IMG/VR virus record: IMGVR_UViG_3300048925_000653
Span: 1-24,467 of that record
Source: a virus
Length of the DNA: 24,467 nucleotides
Reading direction: 5' to 3' (one strand)
The translations under genes were made by a program, and so were the position numbers. Positions 1 through 8,009 of the stretch are shown piece after piece (position 1 is the first letter of the stretch; each line of letters opens with the position of its first letter). The notes under the pieces were generated by a model. It searched no databases. It was not told the origin of the DNA and worked only from the letters and a program-made list of their open reading frames with translations.

Positions 1-216
1 TTCACGCGCCGCGCGGATCTTCTGCAAGATCAGGATATCGGGCTCGTCGTCATCGAGGCGACACTGTTCTCGCACCATCTCAGCCGTCACCGGCTCCACA
101 AGCGTGACCGATGATGGCACGCCATCGTCGATCAGCGCGGCATAGGCAGCGACGACCTGCGCATCGGTGGCGTCGTCGGGCAACCCGACGATCTGCCGCA
201 TCTCGGCAAGCGTCAT
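1..216 (-). CDS. Phage head-tail connector, gp6-like (partial, 3' end outside window)
   Basis: Only the first 72 codons are in the window; the gene runs off the left edge. The visible protein has a short N-terminal segment (MTLAEMRQIVGLPDD), then from about residue 43 a stretch VTAEMVREQCRLDDDEPD followed by a helix (ILILQKIRAARE). This LRxDxxxED...LI..I.AAR pattern is the N-terminal signature of gp6-like head-tail connector (Phage_connect_1) proteins, which form a ring under the portal where the tail attaches. The ATG overlaps the stop of the upstream gene (ATGA), so it is translationally coupled to the head operon. The position after the capsid and decoration-type genes fits HK97-like gene order. 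The extra N-terminal segment before the connector core is not diagnostic, so the exact family is inferred. Confidence 0.7.
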   Translation of the reverse strand, partial: MTLAEMRQIVGLPDDATDAQVVAAYAALIDDGVPSSVTLVEPVTAEMVREQCRLDDDEPDILILQKIRAARE

Positions 217-434
217 TCGAAGCTCCGGAATTGCGCGGTGAAGAACGGCCCGCCGTCGTCCTTTGTGACCGAGATCAGCACCGGTTCGCCGTCGAGCAGC
301 GCGCCCTTTGCGGCGAGAGCACTGCCGCCAGCACGGTTCGGGGCGAACGCAACCTGATTGCCCTGGACGCCCGCCATGCCGTCGAACACGCCATCAATGA
401 TGAAGCGCGCACGGCGCCCATTCTTGATGATCAT
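213..434 (-). CDS. Small phage structural-region protein, unknown function
   Basis: The ORF has 73 codons and ATGA overlaps at both ends (with the fiber-tail-adaptor-like gene upstream and the connector downstream), so it is an integral member of the head/tail operon. The protein is Gly/Ala-rich and looks beta-rich (RARFIIDGVFDG, EPVLISVTKDDGG, FFTAQFRSFE), with no transmembrane segment or cysteine motif. I do not recognise a family. Its place between a fiber-tail-adaptor-like protein and a head-tail connector suggests a small virion or assembly protein, which is inference from context only. Confidence 0.65.
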   Translation of the reverse strand: MIIKNGRRARFIIDGVFDGMAGVQGNQVAFAPNRAGGSALAAKGALLDGEPVLISVTKDDGGPFFTAQFRSFE

Positions 435-931
435 TGCTGGCGCACCGAGAGAACAGCCGTGCGCTCATAGCGCTTGGGCGGAGTTGCATCCGTCACGATG
501 CGGAAGGTCACGGGCAGCTGCACGCCACTCGCATTGAAAGAGGCAGCAGCCCAATAGGCTTGGTCCACGATGAACCACACTTGCAGGACTTCGCCGTCAA
601 CATCGATGATCGGCGCATAGTCAGCCGACGCGTCGACGGTGAGACCGAGCAAGGCCGCCGTCGCATTGAGCGAGATTTGCTCGATATCAGCGATCTTTTC
701 CCCCTCATCGAGCAGAGGGCCAAAATCAAACGCGAACGGAGCATGGTCGGCCGGGTCGAAGGGCTGGCGCCATTGTTGCGCGCCGAGCGGGATGAGCGAG
801 CCGACATTTGCCGTCGTCTGGAGAATGACAGCCGTCACTGTGCGATCGGGCGACGCGATAACGTCGCCCACGCCGGGATCTCCGCCCGCAGCGGAGCTTA
901 AAATTCCAAGAGCGACGAGCTGCGCGAGCAT
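431..931 (-). CDS. Phage fiber-tail adaptor-like / beta-sandwich virion protein
   Basis: This 166-residue protein has a hydrophobic Ala/Leu-rich N-terminus, then a central block (DPADHAPFAFDFGPLLDEGEKI, about 59-80) followed by GLTVDAS, a V.VWFIVDQAYWAAASF strand and VTFRIVTD...R.ERTAVLSVRQ. The order 'DP-D...-Y/FDF-..L..GE.I-...-V.VW..-...Y.VT.RI.T...R..ERT..L.V' matches the family annotated as phage fiber-tail adaptor proteins, an Ig-like virion protein commonly sited between capsid and connector genes in HK97-type phages. It begins 4 bases after the stop of the upstream gene and its stop overlaps the next start (ATGA). The family call comes from motif memory, not a search; a role in the head-tail or fiber junction is inferred. 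Confidence 0.55.
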   Translation of the reverse strand: MLAQLVALGILSSAAGGDPGVGDVIASPDRTVTAVILQTTANVGSLIPLGAQQWRQPFDPADHAPFAFDFGPLLDEGEKIADIEQISLNATAALLGLTVDASADYAPIIDVDGEVLQVWFIVDQAYWAAASFNASGVQLPVTFRIVTDATPPKRYERTAVLSVRQQ

Positions 932-935
932 CGGA

Positions 936-1652
936 TCAGCCCGGCAGCACGTTGACGACCAGCTTCAGATCGCTGGTCGATGCGAGGGTTGGCGTCGAGC
1001 GGGCAACCATAACCGCGTAAAGCGACGTGCCGGCCGGCAGATCGAACGGCATGCCGATTGCCTGCGCTTGGGCAATGGAGATGGCGGCCCCAAGGCTGGT
1101 CCAATCGGTGATGTGAACGACGCCGATCAGCTTGTCGAAGTCGGCCGCATTGACAGCAAGCGCGCCATTGTCGGTGAACGTGGAAGCGGACGGGTCCGCA
1201 GCGAAGAGCAGGAGATCGACAGCGCCGGTCTGCGCGCTTTTACAGTGCAAGGTGACTGACTGGATGATGCCCGCGCCGCCCGCGATGCGGGCCGCATTGG
1301 CCAGCGTCAGCTTCGAGCCGATGACGTCGCCGGTGGCGTAGGCCGTCGTCGAAACCACTGGCGTTACACTCGTGACGAGCACGTCGCCGCCATTCTTGCC
1401 GATATAGTTCTCGCCAGCGGGGGTCGCTTGGCCGAGTAGCGTCTCGAGCCCATCGACGAAACCTTCGAGTCCGTCGGTGTTGTCCTGGATCGCCTTGAGG
1501 CGGCCGAGCAAGGTATTTGCGTTAGGGTTGGTGGCGACCAAGCCCATGGCATCCGTTCCGGCAGCGTCGGCCAGCAGGTTCCAGGCGTAGAATACGCCGG
1601 CCAGATCTTTGAAGGCATATGTCTTGCCGTCGATGGTTACATTATCAGCCAA
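936..1652 (-). CDS. Putative virion structural protein (238 aa), TTG start
   Basis: This protein of about 238 residues has no cysteine-based motif or transmembrane helix. Its N-terminus (MADNVTIDGKTYAFKDLAG) is followed by a helical segment with QDNTDGLEGFVDGLETLLGQ (about 57-76), a typical short coiled region. From about residue 90 it is a beta-rich Ala/Gly/Thr domain (TTAYATGDVIGSKLTLANAA, VTLHCKSAQTGAVDLLLFAADPS). That pattern is common in phage decoration or tail-fibre-like proteins encoded near the capsid gene. The start codon is TTG, supported by a strong AGGAGG a few bases upstream (minus strand, about 1656-1661). The context (after capsid, before connector) makes a virion protein likely. 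I cannot assign a named family. Confidence 0.6.
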   Translation of the reverse strand: MADNVTIDGKTYAFKDLAGVFYAWNLLADAAGTDAMGLVATNPNANTLLGRLKAIQDNTDGLEGFVDGLETLLGQATPAGENYIGKNGGDVLVTSVTPVVSTTAYATGDVIGSKLTLANAARIAGGAGIIQSVTLHCKSAQTGAVDLLLFAADPSASTFTDNGALAVNAADFDKLIGVVHITDWTSLGAAISIAQAQAIGMPFDLPAGTSLYAVMVARSTPTLASTSDLKLVVNVLPG

Positions 1653-1678
1653 TGCGGCCTCCTATTTTGGCTGACGTT

Positions 1679-1701
1679 CCGCCCAAGCCTGGCTTGAGCG
1701 G
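1679..1701 (-). terminator. Intergenic hairpin in the structural operon (no T-tract)
   Basis: There are two 9-base arms (1679-1687 and 1693-1701) with a 5-base loop and one G-T wobble. It lies in the 58-base gap between two virion protein genes that otherwise sit almost back to back. There is no run of T after it on either strand, so it is more likely a partial terminator, RNA processing or stabilisation element than a full terminator. Confidence 0.35.
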
Positions 1702-1710
1702 CCACGTTCA

Positions 1711-2073
1711 TCAGTCGACGAGAAAGTGAAGTTTGCCCTTCTTGGCATTGCCGCCCTGGGCAACGACAACCTTCAGGCGATCATTGGCCACAGCAGGTTT
1801 GGTGAGCACCCCAACGCCGCCGGACGCATAGAGAGCAGCAGCGCCAGCGGTCGTGTGGGTCGCGGTGCGCGGATAGCGCGAAGCAGCTGCGTTGACGTTG
1901 TTTTCTGCCCAGATTTGTTCGGCCGTCGCTTCGGCCGAGACAGTGAAGTCGACGCCATCTGCAAAGTCGATCTTCTCATAGATGATCGAACAGATTTCGC
2001 CCGACACGCGAGGACTCAGAACGGTCGCTGAGCCATCAGCGGCAGTGATAATTTCCACAGTGATGCGACGCAT
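1711..2073 (-). CDS. Small beta-rich virion protein (120 aa)
   Basis: This is a 120-residue protein with a start MRRITVEIITAADGSATVLSPRVSG, central DFADGVDFTVSAEATAEQIW, then RYPRTATHTTAGAAALYASGG and a C-terminal strand pair DRLKVVVAQGGNAKKGKLHFLVD. The pattern '(R)ITV.I.TAADG.ATV.SP.VSG.I..I.Y......DGVDF', then 'VNA...YPR..TH.T.G.ALYA.GG' and 'V..ERLK+VVA.GG..K.G.', is a recognisable small phage structural protein type encoded between capsid and connector genes. Its specific role is not known to me. It starts 2 bases after the stop of the 65-aa protein upstream. It is probably a head decoration or completion protein (inference). Confidence 0.65.
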   Translation of the reverse strand: MRRITVEIITAADGSATVLSPRVSGEICSIIYEKIDFADGVDFTVSAEATAEQIWAENNVNAAASRYPRTATHTTAGAAALYASGGVGVLTKPAVANDRLKVVVAQGGNAKKGKLHFLVD

Positions 2074-2075
2074 GA

Positions 2076-2273
2076 CTATTCTCCCTCGTTCGACGCCCGG
2101 GCGTCCTTGGTTTTGCGATTGTTTGCGGGCTTTTCGGCGGAACTCTCGCCAACGGCGACCGCCAATTTGCGCTTGATCAGCTCTTTGCCATAGCTATCGG
2201 AGACGTCCCGTTCCGACCCACGGCGGATCATCCCTTCGTCGCCACGAAGAGTGGTGAGTGCCTTAATTTTCAT
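2076..2273 (-). CDS. Small phage protein downstream of the capsid gene (65 aa)
   Basis: The start at 2273 (MKIKALTTLRGDEG...) is chosen because GGAGG lies directly upstream at optimal spacing on the minus strand; longer in-frame extensions would run into the capsid gene. The protein is 65 residues. Its first 40 residues (LRGDEGMIRRGSERDVSDSYGKELIKRKLAV) resemble the small 'gene after capsid' proteins of HK97-like phages (K.L.T.RG..G.+R.G......+..A.EL..R.LAV). It ends in a highly charged, probably disordered tail (EKPANNRKTKDARASNEGE). Function is unknown; a head-associated role is inferred from position. Confidence 0.65.
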   Translation of the reverse strand: MKIKALTTLRGDEGMIRRGSERDVSDSYGKELIKRKLAVAVGESSAEKPANNRKTKDARASNEGE

Positions 2274-2289
2274 TGTCGCCTCCATGGCG

Positions 2290-2315
2290 GCCGGCCCGAC
2301 TTTCGCCGGGCCGGC
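2290..2315 (-). repeat. Perfect GC-rich hairpin directly downstream of the capsid gene
   Basis: The arms are GCCGGCCCG (2290-2298) and CGGGCCGGC (2307-2315) with an 8-base loop. It falls in the 47-base gap between the capsid stop (2321) and the next start (2273). There is no T-tract on the minus strand, so this may protect the 3' end of the abundant capsid message or reduce downstream expression rather than stop transcription. Confidence 0.5.
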
Positions 2316-2320
2316 GTTGA

Positions 2321-3655
2321 TCAGGAGCTGAAGGGCCCGGAGATAAAGCCTTCCGGACGCTTTACGGCGAGCGCAGCGCGCTCTTCGCAACGGATGGTCA
2401 CCATGTTCTTCTCGAAGTCGTCATTGTTCTCGGTCGAGATCACGACGTTTGCATCTTCGCGGTCGAACAGCTGAGCGCCCGTCTTGAAGGGGCCAGTGAG
2501 GAATTCACCTTCGAATTCGGCGACCTCGGTCGGGACGATAGGCAGGCCCCACAGCGTCGGGCCCGCCAAACGAAGCGGATTGGCGAGAATATATCCACCA
2601 TTCTGATCTTTCGTCAGCTCGATCTTAGCCCAATCGATAAAGTGGAGAACGAAGCCGTCGGCCGGCAGGCGAGCAAGCTGTGACTGAAGCATCGCCAGGC
2701 GCAGATCATCGATCGGCGACTGGAATTCGACAGTGAATGCTGGATCGAAAGCCTGCGCTTGTGGCACAATGCCTTCAAGGTGGACGCCCGTGCCATCGCC
2801 GAACAGGATTTCCTGCTCTTCGGCGAATTTGAGACCATAACGCATTTCCGCATCCACGGTGGATTGAAGCTGCGGGAAGTCGTCCAGGATCTGCTTGGAC
2901 GCCTTGAACAGGTGAGCGATCGTCGCCACCGGCGTGATCTTGGTGGCGAAGCTGATCGTCGATTCCGGCTTCTTGGTATTTTCGGCGACAACCGCCGCGT
3001 TGTTAACAAAGCCGGTCTGCTGGACCCAGAAAATTGCCGGAGATGCCGTCCGGCCTGGTGCGATCAAATCACGGATGAACAGGCGCTGCTGAGGCATGCG
3101 ATCGATGCCCGGCAAACGCTGCGGTTCGACAACGCCTTCCGCGACCCCACTGCTGAGCAGAGCATTCTGAACATCAGAGATCGCGATATTAAGCCGCTGA
3201 CCGCCCTGAAGTGAGGCTGCGAACGTCTTGAGCTTATCAGCATCAGCGACCAACTGATTGCCGATGCTGGCTGTTGCGTCGCGGCCATTACCGCCGCCGC
3301 GACGAACCGAGCGCTGCTCCACTTCGCCGAGTTGGGCCTTCAGAGCATCAACTGTGCCGACCAGCGCGGTCTGTTTCGTGGCCAACTCATCCACTACGGC
3401 CTTGGTTTCGGTCGCAAGAGTGCCCGCGTTTTTGACTTCCTTCATCGCCTCGTCGGCTTTGCGCGTGAAATCCTCGCTGACGCGGACCAGTTCGGCCGAA
3501 ACATTTTTCAGCAAAACCGCCGTGTCGCCGTCAGAACGGCCACCTACGCCAGAATTATGGTCAGGTGCGCGCATGAAGCGGCCTGAGGCGCGTTCGGCAG
3601 CAGTCATCGGGCCGAGCGCAGCAAACAGCGCGCCCGCGAAAAACATCTTCTTCAT
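2321..3655 (-). CDS. Major capsid protein, HK97 gp5 family
   Basis: At 444 residues this is a normal length for an HK97-fold capsid precursor. Residues 45-115 form a long charged heptad-like helix (EDFTRKADEAMKEVKNAG..., ALKAQLGEVEQRS), the scaffolding delta-domain expected to be removed by the prohead protease. After a Gly/Arg-rich joint (SVRRGGGNGRDA) the capsid core begins. It contains LFIRDLIAPGRT, FWVQQTGFVNNAAVVAENTKKPES, a lysine-containing E-loop/spine region KASKQILDDFPQLQS, and GDGTGVHLEGIVPQA, all typical of gp5. It has a good AGGAG site before ATG 3655. The gene sits directly after the protease gene. Oddly, its first about 20 residues (MKKMFFAGALFAALGPMTAA) look like a signal peptide, which capsid proteins do not need. 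Confidence 0.93.
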   Translation of the reverse strand: MKKMFFAGALFAALGPMTAAERASGRFMRAPDHNSGVGGRSDGDTAVLLKNVSAELVRVSEDFTRKADEAMKEVKNAGTLATETKAVVDELATKQTALVGTVDALKAQLGEVEQRSVRRGGGNGRDATASIGNQLVADADKLKTFAASLQGGQRLNIAISDVQNALLSSGVAEGVVEPQRLPGIDRMPQQRLFIRDLIAPGRTASPAIFWVQQTGFVNNAAVVAENTKKPESTISFATKITPVATIAHLFKASKQILDDFPQLQSTVDAEMRYGLKFAEEQEILFGDGTGVHLEGIVPQAQAFDPAFTVEFQSPIDDLRLAMLQSQLARLPADGFVLHFIDWAKIELTKDQNGGYILANPLRLAGPTLWGLPIVPTEVAEFEGEFLTGPFKTGAQLFDREDANVVISTENNDDFEKNMVTIRCEERAALAVKRPEGFISGPFSS

Positions 3656-3672
3656 GTTGATTCTCCTGAGCG

Positions 3673-4530
3673 TTAGGCTCGTGTGAGTTTGAGGCGGGCA
3701 AGAGCTATGCTCAGTCCCGTGGTGCCATCGTCGGCAGCGAAATCGACAGCGCCCGGCATGTCGTTGTCACCGGCAGCGCTCGGCTTGCCGATGATGTCTT
3801 TTAGAAGCCGGCGACGCTCCGCACGGGGCAACCCACCCCGCGCGAGCGCTGCTTCAATCTTGTAGGCAGGCTGCATCTCAGACGACGCGCGCACGGACGT
3901 TGTAACCCGGTCGGCCTCCAACAATTCATCCGCGAATCCCATCTCCAGAGCCTTTGCGCTAGACAGAAAGGTGGTCGCATCCATCATCTTGGCGAGTTCG
4001 TCGGCCGGCTGTTCCGTTCGGTCGACGTAGAGGCCTGTTAGCGCCTCATCAAAGGTCACCATGGTGTCGTGGGCATCTTGCATCGCATGCCGATCCCCAA
4101 TGGCAACCCATTGAACGTTATGGATCATGATCAACCCGGCGCGCGCTATCTCGATGCTGTCGCCTGCCATAGCAATGATGGATGCAGCCGACGCCGCAAT
4201 CCCGACCACCTGCACAGTGACTTCGAACGGATGCGCGCGAAGCAAATTGTAGATCGCCAGTCCCTCGAAAAAATTGCCACCGGGGCAATTGATCAGAACG
4301 GTTACCGGCTTCTGGCCGATCGCGGCCAATTGGCTCGCCACGCTTTTCGCTGTGATTCCCGTGCCATCCCAGTTTTCGCCGATGGGATCAAAAATGCTGA
4401 TCGTGTCATCTGAACCTTGGGCAGCTGCGACTGAGCTGTCCCAAGAGGCCAGCGCCTGAGGAGCGATGTCGAAACTGATTTCGGCGCGCGGCGCAGAGAC
4501 ATCAATTTTCGGCAGTGGACGAATGGTCAT
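3673..4530 (-). CDS. ClpP-like prohead (capsid maturation) protease, S14 family
   Basis: This 285-residue protein has a clear ClpP-fold protease domain at about 40-205. NCPGGNFFEGLAIYN (81-95) is the ClpP glycine-loop region. GIAASAASIIAMAG (110-123) holds the nucleophile Ser114, IMIHN (134-138) holds His137, and the acid is probably Asp184 in MMDATTFLSSAKALEMGFAD. This is the expected serine protease that trims the capsid delta-domain inside the prohead. It lies between portal and capsid genes, the standard order. The ATG overlaps the portal stop (ATGA), so translation is coupled, and the capsid ATG is 17 bases beyond its stop. The C-terminal about 75 residues (R-rich, then acidic) are a tail often seen in phage versions. 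Confidence 0.9.
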   Translation of the reverse strand: MTIRPLPKIDVSAPRAEISFDIAPQALASWDSSVAAAQGSDDTISIFDPIGENWDGTGITAKSVASQLAAIGQKPVTVLINCPGGNFFEGLAIYNLLRAHPFEVTVQVVGIAASAASIIAMAGDSIEIARAGLIMIHNVQWVAIGDRHAMQDAHDTMVTFDEALTGLYVDRTEQPADELAKMMDATTFLSSAKALEMGFADELLEADRVTTSVRASSEMQPAYKIEAALARGGLPRAERRRLLKDIIGKPSAAGDNDMPGAVDFAADDGTTGLSIALARLKLTRA

Positions 4531-5756
4531 GCGGCGTTCTCCAGCGGCGGGCCACCATTGTGACGCGGCCCAACAATCGGGACATTTTGCTGCTGCATTC
4601 GCGGCACATCGCCGCCCTCGATCGGCGCGAGCCCTTCAAGGGCGCGGACCTCATTGATGGTGATGACGCCAACCTCAAGAAGCGTCCGATAGAAGCGCGC
4701 GCGTGCGACGCTGTCGCCGCGCAGCAGGTCTTCCAGATTAAACGAAACCGAGAACCCGGCCGCGCGATCAGCGGGTGTCATGAGCTGTTTCCGGATGGCG
4801 CGCTCAATCTTTTTCAGCCTCTTCCGAAGCGTAAACTTCTGGAAGCCAAGGATTTGCTGCTCTAGCCCCGAGCCGAAACTTGTGACCTTTTCCGTATGGC
4901 CCACCATGAACGGCGGGACACCGAAAATCCGGCAGATTTCCTCGACCGAAAAGCCCCTGCTTTGCAGCATTTGGGCTTCCTCGGGATTGAACGTGATCGA
5001 TTCCCACTTCAGCCCGTTGTCGAGCAGCATCGGGACGCCAGCGTTCATCGCGCCGCTGTATTTTTCCCTCAGCAGGGTTTCCGCCTCGGATCGCTGCGGG
5101 CCGGAGAACGCCTTTTCGGTCGACATCACGCCCGACGGGCGGACACCGTTCTTAAATGTGGTGCCGGAGGCGCGCTCGATCGCCTGCGCATTACCAAACA
5201 CGTTTCGATGCCAGGAGATCGGAGACATTCCACCGAGCGGATCGCCGCCAATGCCCCGCACATGGAACACCGCGCCCTCGTTCTCATCGAATTGCTGGCC
5301 GCGCTCATACCAGCGGTAGCGAATGGCGCCGTTGTCATCGCGATAAACGCCGACAATTTCGGGGCGGAGTGGCGTGAGCGATATAATCGAACCGTCCGAC
5401 CGGCGCGCGATATGCGCATACGCGTTGCCCCAAAGCTCAAGGCTGAGGCTCATGAACTCCCAGAAATCGATATCGGTCTGATCGGCGTTCGGATCGCTCA
5501 AAACCGCCTGAAGCGGATGGCTGGCAGCTGGCCGCTTGATGCCAGCTTCCTTTTTGTAAACGTCAAGGCTGAGCGATGAAATCGTGCCAGACAAGAGGGT
5601 CACACATGCCCAAGCCGTCGACAGACCAAGGACCGAAGCCGAATTTACGATCTCATCCGTATAGGATTGGGCGCCGCCGAGATGCTGATAAAGCCTCTCA
5701 TCTTTCGCGGTCAGTCCGCTCGTTCTCCACGATGAGAACCAAGACCAGATGCTCAC
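4527..5756 (-). CDS. Portal protein, HK97 family
   Basis: At 409 residues, this is the usual length for HK97-type portals, which form the 12-fold ring at one capsid vertex through which DNA enters and leaves. Recognisable family segments include STAWACVTLLSGTISSLSLDVYKK (about 46-69), HPLQAVLSDPNADQTDIDFWEFM (80-102), LELWGNAYAHIARR, LTPLRPEIVGVYRDDNG, VFHVRGIGGDPLGGMSPI, GVPMLLDNGLKWESI, the helix-6 region GFSVEEICRIFGVPPFMVGH, and SFGSGLEQQILGFQKFTL near the end. The start ATG overlaps the terminase stop (ATGA) and its stop overlaps the protease start in the same way. The tail ends in a Pro/Asn/Gly-rich segment. Confidence 0.93.
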   Translation of the reverse strand: MSIWSWFSSWRTSGLTAKDERLYQHLGGAQSYTDEIVNSASVLGLSTAWACVTLLSGTISSLSLDVYKKEAGIKRPAASHPLQAVLSDPNADQTDIDFWEFMSLSLELWGNAYAHIARRSDGSIISLTPLRPEIVGVYRDDNGAIRYRWYERGQQFDENEGAVFHVRGIGGDPLGGMSPISWHRNVFGNAQAIERASGTTFKNGVRPSGVMSTEKAFSGPQRSEAETLLREKYSGAMNAGVPMLLDNGLKWESITFNPEEAQMLQSRGFSVEEICRIFGVPPFMVGHTEKVTSFGSGLEQQILGFQKFTLRKRLKKIERAIRKQLMTPADRAAGFSVSFNLEDLLRGDSVARARFYRTLLEVGVITINEVRALEGLAPIEGGDVPRMQQQNVPIVGPRHNGGPPLENAA

Positions 5757-7672
5757 GACCGCAAGCTACCGAGCCATGAATCAATGCCATTGCTGGTGGG
5801 CATAGCCATAGCCACTCCTATTGCCATCGCCAGCGCCACCGCCGCGTCGATCTTCTGGGCTGCCCGATCCTTGGCCAGCCAGCGGTTTTCCCACCTGTCT
5901 TCGTCCGTCACAGCGGACATGATCGCGGAGATCAGGACAGGATTCTTTTTCAGCCGAATGCGACGCTCGAGCATCGCATCTTCCAGCGCCCGCAAAGAGC
6001 CGGGCATCCAAAGCCCTTCGGCCTCCCGGTTCTCCAGCTCGGCCGCTGCCTTCATGTCCTCAGTCGGCTTGCCTTTTTTCGTGCCGCCCTGCGGGTGCTC
6101 GACGAATGGGATCGCGAGACCCAATTCCCTGCATTCGTTCTCAAGCTGGCGGAAAGCGTACCGGTCATAGCCGACCATGCCGATATCGAAGTTGCGATCA
6201 TCGTCCGCCAGCGACTGGGCGACATGATCGAACCGGATATTCTGACCGGCCGGCGCATTCAGATGGCCCTCACGGACCCAAACATCATATGGCGCCTTAT
6301 CTCGCGTGGCGCGCTCCGAGACGGTATCGCCGGGCGTCCACGCTTCAATCCACGCATCGAACGTCGGCTTTGCGACGATGCGGCGCTCCATGCTGCCATC
6401 ATCGGCCTTGACCATGACTTCTATGTCGACCGTGCCGGTCTGCACGGCATACGCTTTCGCCGTGATGTCCCGGCTCTGCGAAAGGTCGACGCCCAGCCCA
6501 ACGCGCTTATTGTAATGCTCTGACGGGTCGAAATCCGCCAAGCATGGCTCCAGCACCGCCCGCGTCATCCATGCCGTTTCCGCGTCAGTCCAAACGCAGA
6601 AGTGAAGCCTCAAGATGCCGTTGAGCTTGCCGGGCAATGCTTTCGCCTGGGCGACGACATCTGCCAGATATTCGTGCGTCAGAATGACGCCCAGCATCGG
6701 GTTAGCTTTGATCCAGCAGCTTGGATCTTTCAGTGGATCGTCTTGCGGATCCAGCGAGCAGATGAATGCGAATGTCCGATCATCGATGACCTCGCCGACA
6801 TAGGCAAAATCCTTGCCCGGCGTCAGCGTGCCGGCGCAGACCTTCACGCCGTGGTCATGTTCCTCCCTTGCGAGCGAATTCCTGTCAGTGCCACTGTTCG
6901 TAATCATCAGCAGCAGAGGCTGACGGCGAAACTTGAAACCGCGCTCGATCATCTCGATCGCGTCGCGGGTTTTATGCTCGTGCACCTCGTCAGCGAGACC
7001 GCAATGCGGTCGCAGTCCGGAGCCGGTCTTGCCCGCTTCCTTACTCAGTGGCCGAAACCAGCTGTTCGAGGCCAAGTGAGCGAGGTTGTGAACCTTACCG
7101 GCGCCGCCGCTCTGCTTGATGCGGCGGTCCAGCTCCGGCGACTGATCGACCATCGCGACAGCGTCGCGGAACAGAATGGCTGACTGGTCGCGATTGGCGC
7201 CCAGCGAGTAGACTTCCGCCCCCGGTTCCTGATCGGCCATCATGCAGTAGAGGCCGACCCCTGCCGCAAATGGCGATTTTCCGTTTCCCTTGCCTTCCTC
7301 GATGTAGGCGCGACGGAAGCGTCGCACCCAACCATGTGTTGGATCGCTCAGCTGCCACCCAAAGAGAGATGCGACCTTGAACGCCTGGCTTTCGTGCAGC
7401 AGGAACGGTTTGCCTTCGAATTGGCCGCCGTTCAGGCAGAGGCGCGTCTCGAAGAACTCGATAGCGCGCTCGGCCAACTCCACATTGTAGCGCAGGCCGC
7501 GCAAAACACCGTGCTTCAGGTCGTCGAGATGCCGACGGCATGCGTTTCGAACATGCGGCCCGGCAATAACCTTGCCGGCGACGACCGCCTTTGCCCACTT
7601 GGTGCCCCGGTCAGTCGCCGAAGAACTTGTCTTTTTCCTTGGTGGCACTGACGTCCCCACGGTTCCGCTCAT
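5753..7672 (-). CDS. Terminase large subunit (packaging ATPase/nuclease)
   Basis: This 639-residue protein belongs to the Terminase_1 / HK97-type TerL group. The ATPase half has a deviant Walker A, GKGNGKS (127-133), after an adenine-binding region, and Walker B LADEVHE (226-232). Motif III-like LLLMITNSGTD follows (253-263). The nuclease half starts with GVDLSQSRD (394-402), where Asp396 is a likely metal ligand, and ends with a conserved acidic position in KIDAAVALAMA near the C-terminus. With the small subunit it cuts concatemeric phage DNA and drives it into proheads. The chosen ATG overlaps the end of the small-subunit gene by about 60 bases; a later start within the basic N-terminal tail is possible but would not affect any domain. 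Confidence 0.93.
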   Translation of the reverse strand: MSGTVGTSVPPRKKTSSSATDRGTKWAKAVVAGKVIAGPHVRNACRRHLDDLKHGVLRGLRYNVELAERAIEFFETRLCLNGGQFEGKPFLLHESQAFKVASLFGWQLSDPTHGWVRRFRRAYIEEGKGNGKSPFAAGVGLYCMMADQEPGAEVYSLGANRDQSAILFRDAVAMVDQSPELDRRIKQSGGAGKVHNLAHLASNSWFRPLSKEAGKTGSGLRPHCGLADEVHEHKTRDAIEMIERGFKFRRQPLLLMITNSGTDRNSLAREEHDHGVKVCAGTLTPGKDFAYVGEVIDDRTFAFICSLDPQDDPLKDPSCWIKANPMLGVILTHEYLADVVAQAKALPGKLNGILRLHFCVWTDAETAWMTRAVLEPCLADFDPSEHYNKRVGLGVDLSQSRDITAKAYAVQTGTVDIEVMVKADDGSMERRIVAKPTFDAWIEAWTPGDTVSERATRDKAPYDVWVREGHLNAPAGQNIRFDHVAQSLADDDRNFDIGMVGYDRYAFRQLENECRELGLAIPFVEHPQGGTKKGKPTEDMKAAAELENREAEGLWMPGSLRALEDAMLERRIRLKKNPVLISAIMSAVTDEDRWENRWLAKDRAAQKIDAAVALAMAIGVAMAMPTSNGIDSWLGSLRS

Positions 7673-8009
7673 CGGAAAGCCCCAGCTCGCCCATGAGCGC
7701 GCGGAGTTGAGCGATGCGTGCAGCCGGGAACACGATCGGGCTCATTCGAAATTCAGCCCACAACTCGCAAAACAGGATGGCGGCCGGCGCTCTCGATCCG
7801 TCGAGCCAGTTCGCCGGCACGATGAATTCCTTCCACGCGATGGCGGCCTTGCCCGTCAGATAGGCGGGCTTCTTGAGCTGGCCGAACGACGCTTCCGCCG
7901 AATCCGCCTTCTCTCTTGCTTCAACGAATTTCCCATGGCGGCTCGTCGTATGCGTTCCATCGACAAGCCGAAGCTTTACCGGCTTTGGCTTCGCTCCACG
8001 CGTTGCCAT
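7611..8009 (-). CDS. Terminase small subunit, P27 family
   Basis: This 132-residue protein starts MATRGAKPKPVKLRLVDG, which matches the R-G-R-K-P-x-P...L+L..G N-terminus of P27 (Terminase_4) small terminases. KKPAYLTGKAAIAWKEFIVPANWL and LFCELWAEFRM are the expected helical DNA-recognition segments. It recognises the packaging site and regulates TerL. A GGAG motif precedes the ATG by 6-8 bases. The 3' end overlaps the TerL gene in another frame. The last about 30 residues (GELGLSDERNRGDVSATKEKDKFFGD) are charged and probably contact TerL, as in relatives that end in F.D. Confidence 0.88.
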   Translation of the reverse strand: MATRGAKPKPVKLRLVDGTHTTSRHGKFVEAREKADSAEASFGQLKKPAYLTGKAAIAWKEFIVPANWLDGSRAPAAILFCELWAEFRMSPIVFPAARIAQLRALMGELGLSDERNRGDVSATKEKDKFFGD

